From Candidatus Obscuribacter phosphatis (GTDB lineage: Bacteria > Cyanobacteriota > Vampirovibrionia > Obscuribacterales > Obscuribacteraceae), in NCBI GenBank assembly GCA_001899315.1, contig MOYA01000001.1:124001-188000 (forward strand): a stretch of 64,000 nucleotides of DNA, read 5' to 3'. This document shows, piece by piece, positions 25,798 through 34,084 of the stretch. Position numbers and translations under genes: made by a program. Within the stretch, counting starts at the first letter, position 1; the number at the start of each line of letters is the position of its first letter. Under the pieces are notes generated by a model, which was given only the letters and a program-made list of their open reading frames with translations, did no database searches and had not been told where the DNA came from.

Positions 25798-27102
25798 ATG
25801 GCAAAGCAATCGGACAATCGACTCAAGTGCTCGTTCTGCGGTAAGAGCCAGGACCAAGTAAAGAAACTAATCGCTGGTCCAGGCGTATATATCTGCGATG
25901 AGTGCGTCGACCTTTGCAACGAAATACTCGACGAAGAACTCTTCGAAACCACCACGGCGGCAGCTCCGGCTCCGGCTCCAGAGAGCGCAGCGCCTCAGAT
26001 GGTCGATATTCCAAAACCACAAGAAATAAAGAACTTTCTCGACCAACACATTGTTGGCCAGAATGTCGCCAAGAAAATTCTTTCTGTGGCGGTTTACAAC
26101 CACTACAAACGCATTTCACACAATAGCGAGCTTGCCGATCAAGTCGAGATCCAGAAATCAAACATCTTGCTCATCGGTCCCACCGGCTGCGGCAAAACCC
26201 TCTTGGCGCAGACCTTGGCTAAATTGCTCGATGTGCCCTTTGCCGTCGCCGACGCCACCACTCTCACCGAAGCCGGTTATGTGGGCGAAGACGTTGAGAA
26301 CATCTTGTTGCGTCTCTATCAGGCTGCTGACTACGATGTCAAAAAAGCAGAACGCGGCATTATATATATCGACGAGATAGATAAGATATCTCGCAAATCG
26401 GAAAACACCAGTATCACCCGTGATGTCTCTGGTGAAGGTGTACAGCAAGCCCTGCTCAAGATGATTGAAGGTACGCTTGCCAACGTACCGCCCCAAGGTG
26501 GACGTAAGCATCCCCATCAAGAGTTCATTCAGATCAACACCGCCAACATACTCTTTATATGTGGTGGCGCCTTCGTCGGTCTCGATAAGATTGTCGAAGC
26601 TCGTGTTTCTTCCAATCGTTCCATCGGCTTTGGTTCTGAAAGACCACTCACCGCATGGGAAAGAGAGCAACGTTCTTCCAAGATCTTGAAAGAAACAGCT
26701 CCCGATGACCTTCTCAAATTCGGTCTCATTCCCGAATTCGTCGGTCGTATGCCGGTCACCGCTGTATTGGAAGCCCTCGATGTCGATGCTCTGGTGCGCA
26801 TCATGGTCGAGCCCAAGAACGCCATCATCAAGCAGTATCAGCAGTTGCTGGCTCTTGACGGCGTTGAACTCAAGTTTGACCAAGACGCTATACGTGCTGT
26901 CGCCGAAGAAGCCATCAAGCGCAAAACCGGTGCCCGCGCTTTGCGTTCCATCGTAGAAGAGATAATGCTCGACATTATGTACGAAGTGCCTTCACGCACC
27001 GATATCAAGGTGTGTCATATCACTAAGGAACTTGTCGAAAAACGTTCTACGGCAGAACTACTTCAGCATCCAAAGGCTAAACTTAAGGGTGAGATCGCCT
27101 AA
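25798..27102 (+). CDS. clpX: ATP-dependent Clp protease ATP-binding subunit ClpX
   Basis: 434 residues. N-terminal zinc-binding domain C11-x-x-C14 and C33-x-x-C36 ([18 protein letters not shown]), then AAA+ with Walker [10 protein letters not shown], pore loop AGYVGEDVE, Walker [11 protein letters not shown] and the sensor and small domains. The Ala/Pro stretch after the zinc domain (about residues 55-65) is a short low-complexity linker. It unfolds tagged substrates and feeds them to ClpP. Its spacing from clpP and the intervening terminator suggest its own promoter. Upstream, TTGACT at 25688 is a possible -35 with no good -10. Confidence 0.98.
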   Translation: MAKQSDNRLKCSFCGKSQDQVKKLIAGPGVYICDECVDLCNEILDEELFETTTAAAPAPAPESAAPQMVDIPKPQEIKNFLDQHIVGQNVAKKILSVAVYNHYKRISHNSELADQVEIQKSNILLIGPTGCGKTLLAQTLAKLLDVPFAVADATTLTEAGYVGEDVENILLRLYQAADYDVKKAERGIIYIDEIDKISRKSENTSITRDVSGEGVQQALLKMIEGTLANVPPQGGRKHPHQEFIQINTANILFICGGAFVGLDKIVEARVSSNRSIGFGSERPLTAWEREQRSSKILKETAPDDLLKFGLIPEFVGRMPVTAVLEALDVDALVRIMVEPKNAIIKQYQQLLALDGVELKFDQDAIRAVAEEAIKRKTGARALRSIVEEIMLDIMYEVPSRTDIKVCHITKELVEKRSTAELLQHPKAKLKGEIA

Positions 27103-27105
27103 ACT

Positions 27106-27128
27106 CTAAGTGAGTGCCACTCATTTAG
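27106..27128 (+). terminator. Hairpin between clpX and lon
   Basis: 10-bp stem CTAAGTGAGT (27106-27115) with ACTCATTTAG (27119-27128), one G-U pair and a 3-base loop GCC. No T-run follows, so partial termination, processing or mRNA stability are all possible. Confidence 0.4.
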
Positions 27129-27169
27129 TTCGGGCGATATTTGCAACTTCACTCTAGAGGGTCCGCCTT

Positions 27170-29563
27170 ATGGTAGACATAAGCACCACGGTGTTTCCTT
27201 TGATTCCCTTACGGGATGTGGTCGTCTACCCTCAAATGGTTACACCACTCTTCGTTTCAAGACCACGGTCGATTGCCGCGCTTGAGCAAGCTCTTTTGCG
27301 CGACGATCGACTTGTGGTACTTGTCGCTCAGAAAGATCCTGAGACAGAAGAGCCCAAGGTAGAAGACCTTTATCAGGTCGGTACTTTGGCCGAAGTAATG
27401 CAGATGTTGAAGTTGCCCGACGGCACGGTCAAAGTGCTGGTGGAAGGTTCATCGAGGGTAAATGTTCGCGAATTCTCTGAAGTACCCGAACACTTCACCG
27501 CTTCGGTCACCAGTATTACTGAAGCCGTCACCGACGATGAAACCACTCGCACCTTAATCAAGATCACTGTCGATAAGTTTGAGCAGTACGTCAAATCGAC
27601 AAAGAAAATCAATCCCGAGAGCTTATTGGCTGTCTCAGGCATAGGTCAGCCCGGTCGCTTGGCCGATATCATCGCTACTTATCTCGGTTTGTCTTTGGCT
27701 GAGCGTCAGCATTGTCTTGAAATAGTCGACTCCACTGAACGCCTCGAATATATTGGCCAACTCTTGAGCCGTGAACTTGAGCTAGCCGAGTTGGAGCAGC
27801 AGATTCACGACCGGGTGCGCTTCAATCTTGAGAAGACCCAGCGCGAATACTATTTGCGTGAGAAGCTGCGCATTATCCAAGAAGAGCTTTCTTCAGACGG
27901 CTCCGAGCTTGGTGAAATCAACGAGTACAAACAGAAAATCAAGAAGAGCAAAATGTCTGGTATGGCTCTAGAGAAAGCCATGAAAGAACTTTCTCGTCTT
28001 GAGAAAATGATGCCGCAATCGGCAGAGGCCGCCGTTATCAGAACTTATCTCGATACCTTGGTGGGTTTGCCTTGGGGTAAGCGCTCGAAAGAGTCTATCG
28101 ATCTCAATCTTGCTGAAAAGATATTGGCAGAAGATCACTATGGTCTAGATAAAGTAAAAGAGCGCATCGTCGAGTATCTAGCAGTGAAGAAACTAGCTAA
28201 AGAACCGACCGGTACCATACTTTGTCTGGTTGGACCGCCTGGTGTGGGCAAGACCAGCTTGGTCAAATCTATTGCTAAAGCGATGAACCGAGAGTTCGCC
28301 CGCATCAGCCTGGGCGGCGTCTCCGATGAGTCCGAGATTCGCGGTCACCGCCGCACCTATATCGGTGCCATGCCGGGACGTATTTTGCAGGCTATTAAAC
28401 AAGCCGGTACAAAAAATCCGGTTATCTTGCTCGACGAAATAGAGAAGATGACCAGAAGCTATCAAGGCGATCCGATGGCGGCCATGTTGGAAGTTTTGGA
28501 TCCAGACCAAAACGACAGCTTTACCGATCACTATCTAGATGCACCATTCTCCCTTTCTGAAGTGGTTTTTGTCGCCACAGCCAATAATCTAGACTATGTG
28601 CCCAAACCTTTGTACGACCGTCTGGAAGTCATTCCAATCTCCGGCTATACAGAAGAAGAGAAACTTTCGATTGCTGAACAGCACATCATTCCAAAGACTT
28701 TGAGAAAGCACGGGCTTGGTTCTAAGTTTCTCAAGATTCCCGCGCAGGCTGTGCGTCGTATCATTCAGGAATACACAAGGGAAGCCGGTGTGCGGTCTCT
28801 TGAGAGAAATCTAGCCAGTATTTGCCGCAAAGTTGCGGCAATGATCGTCAAGGGCGAAGCCGAATCGGTCAAGCTCACACCAAATACGGTGCCAAAATTT
28901 CTCGGACCGCCGCGTATAATTCGCGAGAACGAAGTGAAAGGTCCGCAAGTCGGCATTGTCACCGGCTTGGCTTGGACTGAAACGGGCGGCGAAACTCTAT
29001 CAATAGAAGTCAATATAATGCCGGGCAAAGGTCACTTGCAATTGACCGGGCAATTGGGCGACGTTATGAAAGAGTCCGCCCAGGCTGCCTTTAGCTTTAT
29101 TCGCAGCCATGCCGAAGGGCTTGGCTTAGAGCCCACCTTCCAGGACAACATAGATATTCATATCCACATACCCGAAGGGGCTACTCCTAAAGACGGTCCC
29201 TCGGCCGGTGCAGCTATGTGTTGCGCCATGATTTCAGCTTTGACTAGGCGCCCGGCGCGCGGCAATTTGGCCATGACCGGCGAAATTACTCTGCGTGGTC
29301 GCGTGCTTGCCATCGGCGGTCTGAAAGAAAAAATTCTCGCGGCGGTGAGAGCTGGAATCAAGACCGTTATTTTCCCTCGCACTAACGAAAAAGATTTGCA
29401 GGATCTGCCCGACTATGTAAAAGACAAAGTAGAGCTTGTGCCGGTGGCGCATCTCGATGAAGTCTTTGCCATTGTTTTCAAAGGGGCATCTAAGTCGGGC
29501 AAAGCCAATAAGTCTCGTACCGTTTCTTCAACCAGGCGGTCTGCTCTTGGGCGCGTCAAGTAA
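27170..29563 (+). CDS. lon: ATP-dependent Lon protease
   Basis: 797 residues, full length. LAN domain (1-200), coiled coil, AAA+ with Walker [15 protein letters not shown] and Walker [11 protein letters not shown], and a C-terminal protease domain with the Ser-Lys dyad S678 ([10 protein letters not shown]) and K721 ([10 protein letters not shown]). It degrades misfolded and regulatory proteins in the cytoplasm. The C-terminal 30 residues are Lys/Ser/Arg-rich and beyond the usual end ([17 protein letters not shown]). Last of the tig-clpP-clpX-lon set. The next gene probably begins inside its 3' end. Confidence 0.98.
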   Translation: MVDISTTVFPLIPLRDVVVYPQMVTPLFVSRPRSIAALEQALLRDDRLVVLVAQKDPETEEPKVEDLYQVGTLAEVMQMLKLPDGTVKVLVEGSSRVNVREFSEVPEHFTASVTSITEAVTDDETTRTLIKITVDKFEQYVKSTKKINPESLLAVSGIGQPGRLADIIATYLGLSLAERQHCLEIVDSTERLEYIGQLLSRELELAELEQQIHDRVRFNLEKTQREYYLREKLRIIQEELSSDGSELGEINEYKQKIKKSKMSGMALEKAMKELSRLEKMMPQSAEAAVIRTYLDTLVGLPWGKRSKESIDLNLAEKILAEDHYGLDKVKERIVEYLAVKKLAKEPTGTILCLVGPPGVGKTSLVKSIAKAMNREFARISLGGVSDESEIRGHRRTYIGAMPGRILQAIKQAGTKNPVILLDEIEKMTRSYQGDPMAAMLEVLDPDQNDSFTDHYLDAPFSLSEVVFVATANNLDYVPKPLYDRLEVIPISGYTEEEKLSIAEQHIIPKTLRKHGLGSKFLKIPAQAVRRIIQEYTREAGVRSLERNLASICRKVAAMIVKGEAESVKLTPNTVPKFLGPPRIIRENEVKGPQVGIVTGLAWTETGGETLSIEVNIMPGKGHLQLTGQLGDVMKESAQAAFSFIRSHAEGLGLEPTFQDNIDIHIHIPEGATPKDGPSAGAAMCCAMISALTRRPARGNLAMTGEITLRGRVLAIGGLKEKILAAVRAGIKTVIFPRTNEKDLQDLPDYVKDKVELVPVAHLDEVFAIVFKGASKSGKANKSRTVSSTRRSALGRVK

Positions 29564-30596
29564 ACAAGCAAGCCATCTCGCCCGAGGTTTTTGCTTGCTA
29601 TTGCTCGGACTCCGCCTTCGCCTCAGCCGCTTGCCGTGGTCTTTTTTGTGTTCTCCTTTATGTTCTCTTTTAGTTTCTTTGCTAGGTGTATTGCTTTTCG
29701 CTGAAGCCGGCATTGCCTTTGATTCTCAGCCGGCAAATACAAGCAAAGTAAAGAAGGGCGAGGCTAAGAGCGGCGAGCCCAAAAAAGAAAAGGGCTTGAG
29801 CGCTAACACCTTGCCACCGTCAGTGACGGCACAGCCAAATAGTCTAAAGCTCATGCCTGAGACGCCCAAACTTGACCAAGAGTTGAGCCGTCGACACTCG
29901 CAGTCTTTGCCGGCCGTGACTAAGTTAAGAGCCGGTGTGACATTCACCAATGCCGAGATGGAGCTTCTTGAGAAGAAAAGCCCCACGGCCAATATGTGGT
30001 TTCGCATACCCAATTCTTTGGCTGGTCGCTGGTCTTATTATCAGGGCGAGACTACTTCTTTCTTTGATCTAAAGAGCGGTTCTCGTCAGTTCCGACAGGG
30101 GGTTGTGCCTAGTAGCGTAATTCTTGATTGGGGCTACCAGCGCGATGAGCATGGCGATATCTGGCAGTTCGACGACTCACCAAATACAGTATCAACAAGA
30201 AATGGTGAAACTGTTACTGTCTATACCAGGCAAAGCTTGGAACCGCTTGAACAGACTGACGATAGGCTTGTATGTCGTTCGCATTTCGTCTATTCGACAG
30301 TTGATCTTTCAGACAACAAAATAGCGAAGACTTTTCAGAGTGAAAACATAGTGAACTATGAGTGCAAGGGCGATGATCTTGTGCGTACAACCTCGTCAAA
30401 AATCTTTGACGAAGATGGCTGTGCCATCGCCGTTACCACCGCCTACAGCCGGGCCCGCAAGATTTATCCTTTTGTGCCGGTCAACAAGAAAGGCGAGCTC
30501 AATTTGCGACGTCAATTTAGGCAATTTCTCATTGACAGCGGTCTGAAAGAACTTGTGCCTTTGCGCGGTCCAGACCAAGAAACTGATATTTGGTGA
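29547..30596 (+). CDS. Exported protein of unknown function
   Basis: About 349 residues if it starts at the TTG at 29547, 17 bases before the lon stop. There is no ATG or GTG in the useful range, so the start is uncertain. The N-terminus has a long hydrophobic stretch ([20 protein letters not shown]) and then an AEAGIA-type cleavage region. A Lys/Gly/Ser-rich linker follows. The main domain (about 130-345) is beta-rich with [36 protein letters not shown] and a C-terminal [14 protein letters not shown]. It may be a calycin-like or other beta-sandwich domain. No known family is recognised. Overlap with lon suggests translational coupling. Confidence 0.6.
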   Translation: MGASSKQASHLARGFCLLLLGLRLRLSRLPWSFLCSPLCSLLVSLLGVLLFAEAGIAFDSQPANTSKVKKGEAKSGEPKKEKGLSANTLPPSVTAQPNSLKLMPETPKLDQELSRRHSQSLPAVTKLRAGVTFTNAEMELLEKKSPTANMWFRIPNSLAGRWSYYQGETTSFFDLKSGSRQFRQGVVPSSVILDWGYQRDEHGDIWQFDDSPNTVSTRNGETVTVYTRQSLEPLEQTDDRLVCRSHFVYSTVDLSDNKIAKTFQSENIVNYECKGDDLVRTTSSKIFDEDGCAIAVTTAYSRARKIYPFVPVNKKGELNLRRQFRQFLIDSGLKELVPLRGPDQETDIW

Positions 30597-30667
30597 GTTC
30601 TCTAAGATTCTTCTACTTGGTTGTCTTGTTTAGTTCTCTAAGATTCTTCTACTTGGTTGTCTTGTTT
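30596..30667. repeat. 36-bp tandem duplication, then short T-rich repeats
   Basis: Two perfect 36-base copies (30596-30631, 30632-30667), beginning AGTTCTCTAAGATTC. They are followed to about 30712 by degenerate units of GTTTTATTAGTTT. It lies between convergent genes. No stable hairpin was seen, so it is a repeat and not an evident terminator. Confidence 0.9.
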
Positions 30668-30723
30668 AGTTTTATTAGTTTGATTGGTTTTATTAGTTTT
30701 ATTAGTTTGTTTCGCTTTTCGTA

Positions 30724-32058
30724 CTAGACTTCTGGTTTCTCAACCGAGTCATCGCCCGCTTCTTTCGAGAAGAGAATTTTGTCGATGCGATGTCTATCCA
30801 TATCAATAATCTCAAAGCTATAGCCTTGCCAAATCCAAACATCGCCGCAAGCTGGTATGCGTTCCATGTGGTGAATGAGTAGCCCCGCTAAAGTATTGAA
30901 AGAATAATCGCTTCCGGCGATGTCCTCAAAGTGAAAGAGTTCAAGAAACTCAGTCAATGGCATTTGACCATCTAAAAGCCAAGAGCCGTCTTCTCTTTCC
31001 ACTACTTCCCATTTCGGCTCAGAATCTTTAACGGGCATGGTGCCTGCAATGGCCTGCAGAATATCGTCTCTTGTAACAATGCCTGAGAATGTTCCATATT
31101 CATCGAGAACAAAGGCAACCTGCTGTGCCTCATCTCTAAACCTAGTCAACAGTTGCAGGGCCGTGAGATTTTCGGGCACATAAATCGGCTTTCTAGATAT
31201 TGTGGACAGATCTATCTCACCGCGTGCTTTCAGTGAGGCAAGCATGATGTCTTCCAGCTCCACCACCCCGACTAAGTGGTCTAGATCTTCCATGACCAAG
31301 GGCATATGAGTATGCGGATTTTCGCCTATGCGTTCGAGCATTTTGTCTATGGTATCGCCAAGCGCTAGATAGACCACTTCAGATCGCGGAGTCATAAGGC
31401 TGGTCACCCGTCTATCATCAAGTTGCAGCACGCGACTGACCATGTCTTGCTCCGAAGCCTTGACGACTCCTGCCTCGGTCGCCTGTTCCACCAGTACGGT
31501 AATTTCGGCTTCTGTTACGGGTGGTTCGGCGTTTTCTTTGATGCCCAAGACCTTGACGCAGAACTTGGTCATAAAGGCTAGGGATGCCACCAGTGGCTTG
31601 GTAAATCCTGCAATCACTGTCATTGGTTTGGCTACGGCAGCTGCGATTTTCTCCGCATACTGCAGGGCAATCTGCTTCGGCACCAATTCTCCAAGAAGCA
31701 GTGACAGCAAGGTAATTGTTGAAACAACCAGGGTCATGCCGAAGGCATGTGAATAGTCGCCTATAACCGGAAGAGGCTTTACCAATTCGGCGATTTCTCG
31801 GGCCAGTGTGTTGCCGCCAAAGGCGCCAGCGAAGATTCCAATTAAGGTGATGCCAATTTGAACAGTCGCCAAAAAGCTAGTTGGGTCATTGGCCACAACC
31901 AAAGCCTGTCTGGCCCCGCGATTGCCTTTGTCCGCCATTTCCTGCAGCCTGGCTTTTCTTGCCGAGACGATAGACATCTCAGCCATGGCCAATAGACCAT
32001 TCAGGAAAATCAAAAACAGAACAATCAGGACTTCTTTGAATATACCTTCCAGTAGCAT
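30724..32058 (-). CDS. CorC/HlyC-type membrane protein (DUF21-CBS-CorC)
   Basis: 444 residues. N-terminal DUF21/CNNM region with about four membrane helices (VLIVLFLIFLNGLLAMAEM, LATVQIGITLIGIFAGAFGG, LVVSTITLLSLLLGELVPK), a CBS pair (about 205-335, DRRVTSLMTPRSEVVYLAL, FVLDEYGTFSGIVTRDDIL) and the C-terminal CorC_HlyC domain (WLLDGQMPLTEFLELF, YSFNTLAGLLIHHMERIP). Relatives are implicated in magnesium or cobalt efflux and divalent-metal homeostasis. The role as a haemolysin implied by the old name is not supported. It is 6 bases downstream of the SMI1/KNR4 gene, so they form one operon. Confidence 0.93.
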   Translation of the reverse strand: MLLEGIFKEVLIVLFLIFLNGLLAMAEMSIVSARKARLQEMADKGNRGARQALVVANDPTSFLATVQIGITLIGIFAGAFGGNTLAREIAELVKPLPVIGDYSHAFGMTLVVSTITLLSLLLGELVPKQIALQYAEKIAAAVAKPMTVIAGFTKPLVASLAFMTKFCVKVLGIKENAEPPVTEAEITVLVEQATEAGVVKASEQDMVSRVLQLDDRRVTSLMTPRSEVVYLALGDTIDKMLERIGENPHTHMPLVMEDLDHLVGVVELEDIMLASLKARGEIDLSTISRKPIYVPENLTALQLLTRFRDEAQQVAFVLDEYGTFSGIVTRDDILQAIAGTMPVKDSEPKWEVVEREDGSWLLDGQMPLTEFLELFHFEDIAGSDYSFNTLAGLLIHHMERIPACGDVWIWQGYSFEIIDMDRHRIDKILFSKEAGDDSVEKPEV

Positions 32059-32064
32059 TGCTGC

Positions 32065-32856
32065 TTAGTTCTCCAGACTGCTCTGGTACTGCTTTAAATG
32101 CGCGATTATGCCCTTATGGTCGGCATCGGGGTAATTAAATTGCAAGGCGTCTTCGGCAATTGAGATTGAAGACTCTATTTTTGCGCCGCGGCTGGTAAGC
32201 AAGCTGACCATTGGCAAATCCCCCAGACTGGCTGCATTTTCCAACATAGTCAGATAATTATCATCGATGGTTTCTATATCAAAGCCAGCATCTAGAAGGG
32301 CTTCAAGGGCATCAAGGTCCCTTTCGGCAAAGATGCGTGCTACTTCTTCTTCGATTTCCGCTGAGCTGCTTAGCTCTGAAGTGAAAGCTCTTTCGAACTG
32401 GTTTCCGAAGTCGCTCTCATTATCTTTAAGCTGGTGCAGAAACTCTTCGAAACTACCTGCAATATAGGCCGGCTCGTTACCAAACTCTTTCTGTCTAGTC
32501 TGACGCAGGTCGGCGAAATAAACAGACCCAAAGTCTTTGCTTGCAAGCGAAAGACAGATGAGATTGCCGAATGAATCGCAAGCCACCGGCAGCATCTCAT
32601 CGCCTAGTCGTTCTTTATGTTCAGTCAAAAAATGGCGCAGGTCGTTTTTGTCATTAAGTCCAAAGATACAAAGACAGTCCAGGTCTTCTTCATATTCATC
32701 CAACTGGAAAAGATTCGGGGCGGGCGCCGCTCCATTGAAAGCGAGCAGAAACTCTCTGAAGTCGTCCGGCAGTCTTTTGCCAATTGTACTTTCGAAAGAC
32801 TCCAAGTCTTCCTTAGTAGCTGGTTCACTTATATCGAAGAAGTTGGGCAGAGGCAT
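32065..32856 (-). CDS. SMI1/KNR4-family protein with ankyrin-like C-terminus
   Basis: 263 residues. Residues about 8-145 match the SUKH (SMI1/KNR4) fold: PATKEDLESFESTIGKRLP, DFREFLLAFNGAAP, PVACDSFGNLICLSL and a final helix ending before AYIAGSFEEFLHQL. Residues about 175-260 are two to three degenerate ankyrin-type units (DLDALEALLDAGFDIETID, SLGDLPMVSLLTSRGAKIE). SUKH proteins are frequently immunity proteins against nuclease or deaminase toxins, and ankyrin units also occur as immunity modules. No toxin is encoded nearby. It precedes the CorC gene with a 6-base gap. A housekeeping binding role is also possible. Confidence 0.85.
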   Translation of the reverse strand: MPLPNFFDISEPATKEDLESFESTIGKRLPDDFREFLLAFNGAAPAPNLFQLDEYEEDLDCLCIFGLNDKNDLRHFLTEHKERLGDEMLPVACDSFGNLICLSLASKDFGSVYFADLRQTRQKEFGNEPAYIAGSFEEFLHQLKDNESDFGNQFERAFTSELSSSAEIEEEVARIFAERDLDALEALLDAGFDIETIDDNYLTMLENAASLGDLPMVSLLTSRGAKIESSISIAEDALQFNYPDADHKGIIAHLKQYQSSLEN

Positions 32857-32963
32857 ATTAAAAGGTACCGGGGCAGATTAAACGAGATTTCCGAACTGGC
32901 AATATTAGCATGTGCCCGTGTTTCGGGGCTTTCAGGCTCTAATCTGACTAAGAAATCTAACTG

Positions 32964-33006
32964 TTTGAGATGCTTAGTCGTTATCGATTTAGGATTTTTC
33001 TAGCAC
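32964..33006 (+). promoter_or_regulatory. Second copy of the shared box (upstream of the DUF4241 gene)
   Basis: Nearly identical to 13964-14002: TTTGAGATGCTTAGTCGTTA, then CGATTTAGGATTTTT. It lies in the 256-base gap between the divergent SMI1 and DUF4241 genes, 107 bases before the latter. As a promoter it reads TTGAGA, 17 bases, TTTAGG. Confidence 0.4.
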
Positions 33007-33112
33007 TTGCCAACGCGGGCAAGCCCCCACCGAGACAGCGTCATAGCCAAAACAGCCAAGATTAAATCAAGAGTCGTAGATTAAACGGGCAATGTGCTAG
33101 ATTGGCCAACTG

Positions 33113-33943
33113 ATGAAAGCCTTTGACTTATTCAATATTTTGGCAATTGTCATTGCCTTCTTTCTTTTGCTGGTGCTTCTCTTTTTCATTTGGCAGATGC
33201 TAAGAAGTCGTCAGCAAACTTTTCCGGGTTTCGAAGAATGGATGATTCTTGGCTCGGTTCATCGCTTTCCTGAGTTATTCGAGATGTTTGCCCTAGCAGA
33301 GATGTCTCAGGCTAGCACTGGTTCGTCTGAGTTGCCCGTCAGGCTTGAGACTCTTGGTCAAATAGAGCTGGCCAGCGGTTACCTTGTAGTCGGAGACCCA
33401 TTCTATTTCCACTCTAATGACTTCGAGCCCTTTGATGAGACCTTACCGGCGGGCAAGCATACTATTGAAGCTCTTATTGTTAGCGATAAGAACCAGGTTT
33501 CTCGCGTTGCCGCCTTGCGCATCATGTTCCCAAAGTCCAGAGAAGTCGACCACAAGAATGTCCCACTGGAATCATGGGAACTGAGACCGGCCTTTCCAGC
33601 CGATAGTCGTTTTCGCTGTCTCGAGCAGCGCTATTTGCCTGCCTTTGGCGTTCAGTCCGGCTATGCGGGACTAATTTCTAAAGAGGACTTATTGGCTTTT
33701 AAAAATTGCTATCAGTCGGACGCGCCAGCCCCTGTCGATTTAACCCAAGCAGTTGGCTCGGACGTCCCACTCCACAAAAAAGTTTCCTTTTCGAATTTAC
33801 AGAGTCAGATAATTCTAACCAAGGCGGGCGCTGGAGTTGGTTCGTACCGCTCTTATTTCATTAGCTTGAAAGGGGAGCATCTGGGCTTTTTGGTTGATTT
33901 TGCAGTAATTGGGCAACCCGAGCCGGTCGAACTTGATCGCTAA
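33113..33943 (+). CDS. Membrane-anchored DUF4241-domain protein
   Basis: 276 residues. One N-terminal membrane helix (ILAIVIAFFLLLVLLFFIW) and a DUF4241-like domain (about 75-272): QIELASGYLVVGDPFYF, the PAGKHTIEALI segment, RVAALRIMF, SGYAGLISKEDLLAF and the closing GVGSYRSYFI with GFLVDFAVIG. The function of DUF4241 is not established. The orientation is N-terminal anchor with the domain on one face of the membrane; the side cannot be told from the sequence alone. It is divergent from the SMI1/KNR4-CorC operon. Confidence 0.75.
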   Translation: MKAFDLFNILAIVIAFFLLLVLLFFIWQMLRSRQQTFPGFEEWMILGSVHRFPELFEMFALAEMSQASTGSSELPVRLETLGQIELASGYLVVGDPFYFHSNDFEPFDETLPAGKHTIEALIVSDKNQVSRVAALRIMFPKSREVDHKNVPLESWELRPAFPADSRFRCLEQRYLPAFGVQSGYAGLISKEDLLAFKNCYQSDAPAPVDLTQAVGSDVPLHKKVSFSNLQSQIILTKAGAGVGSYRSYFISLKGEHLGFLVDFAVIGQPEPVELDR

Positions 33944-34084
33944 AAATCCGAAGATTTAATCTCATAGCAGAGGGGTTTTGCGGTTTTCCCCAAGTGACTC
34001 CATCAACTTCTGTCACTTATATTGGACCGATATTCAACCCCTCAACCCCTCAACCCTTTTGTTCGACCTCTAGGAGGTTTTTTT

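Noticed and set aside
26158-26883. 241-residue ORF antisense to clpX
   Set aside because: Opposite to the AAA+ core of clpX; no evidence for expression.
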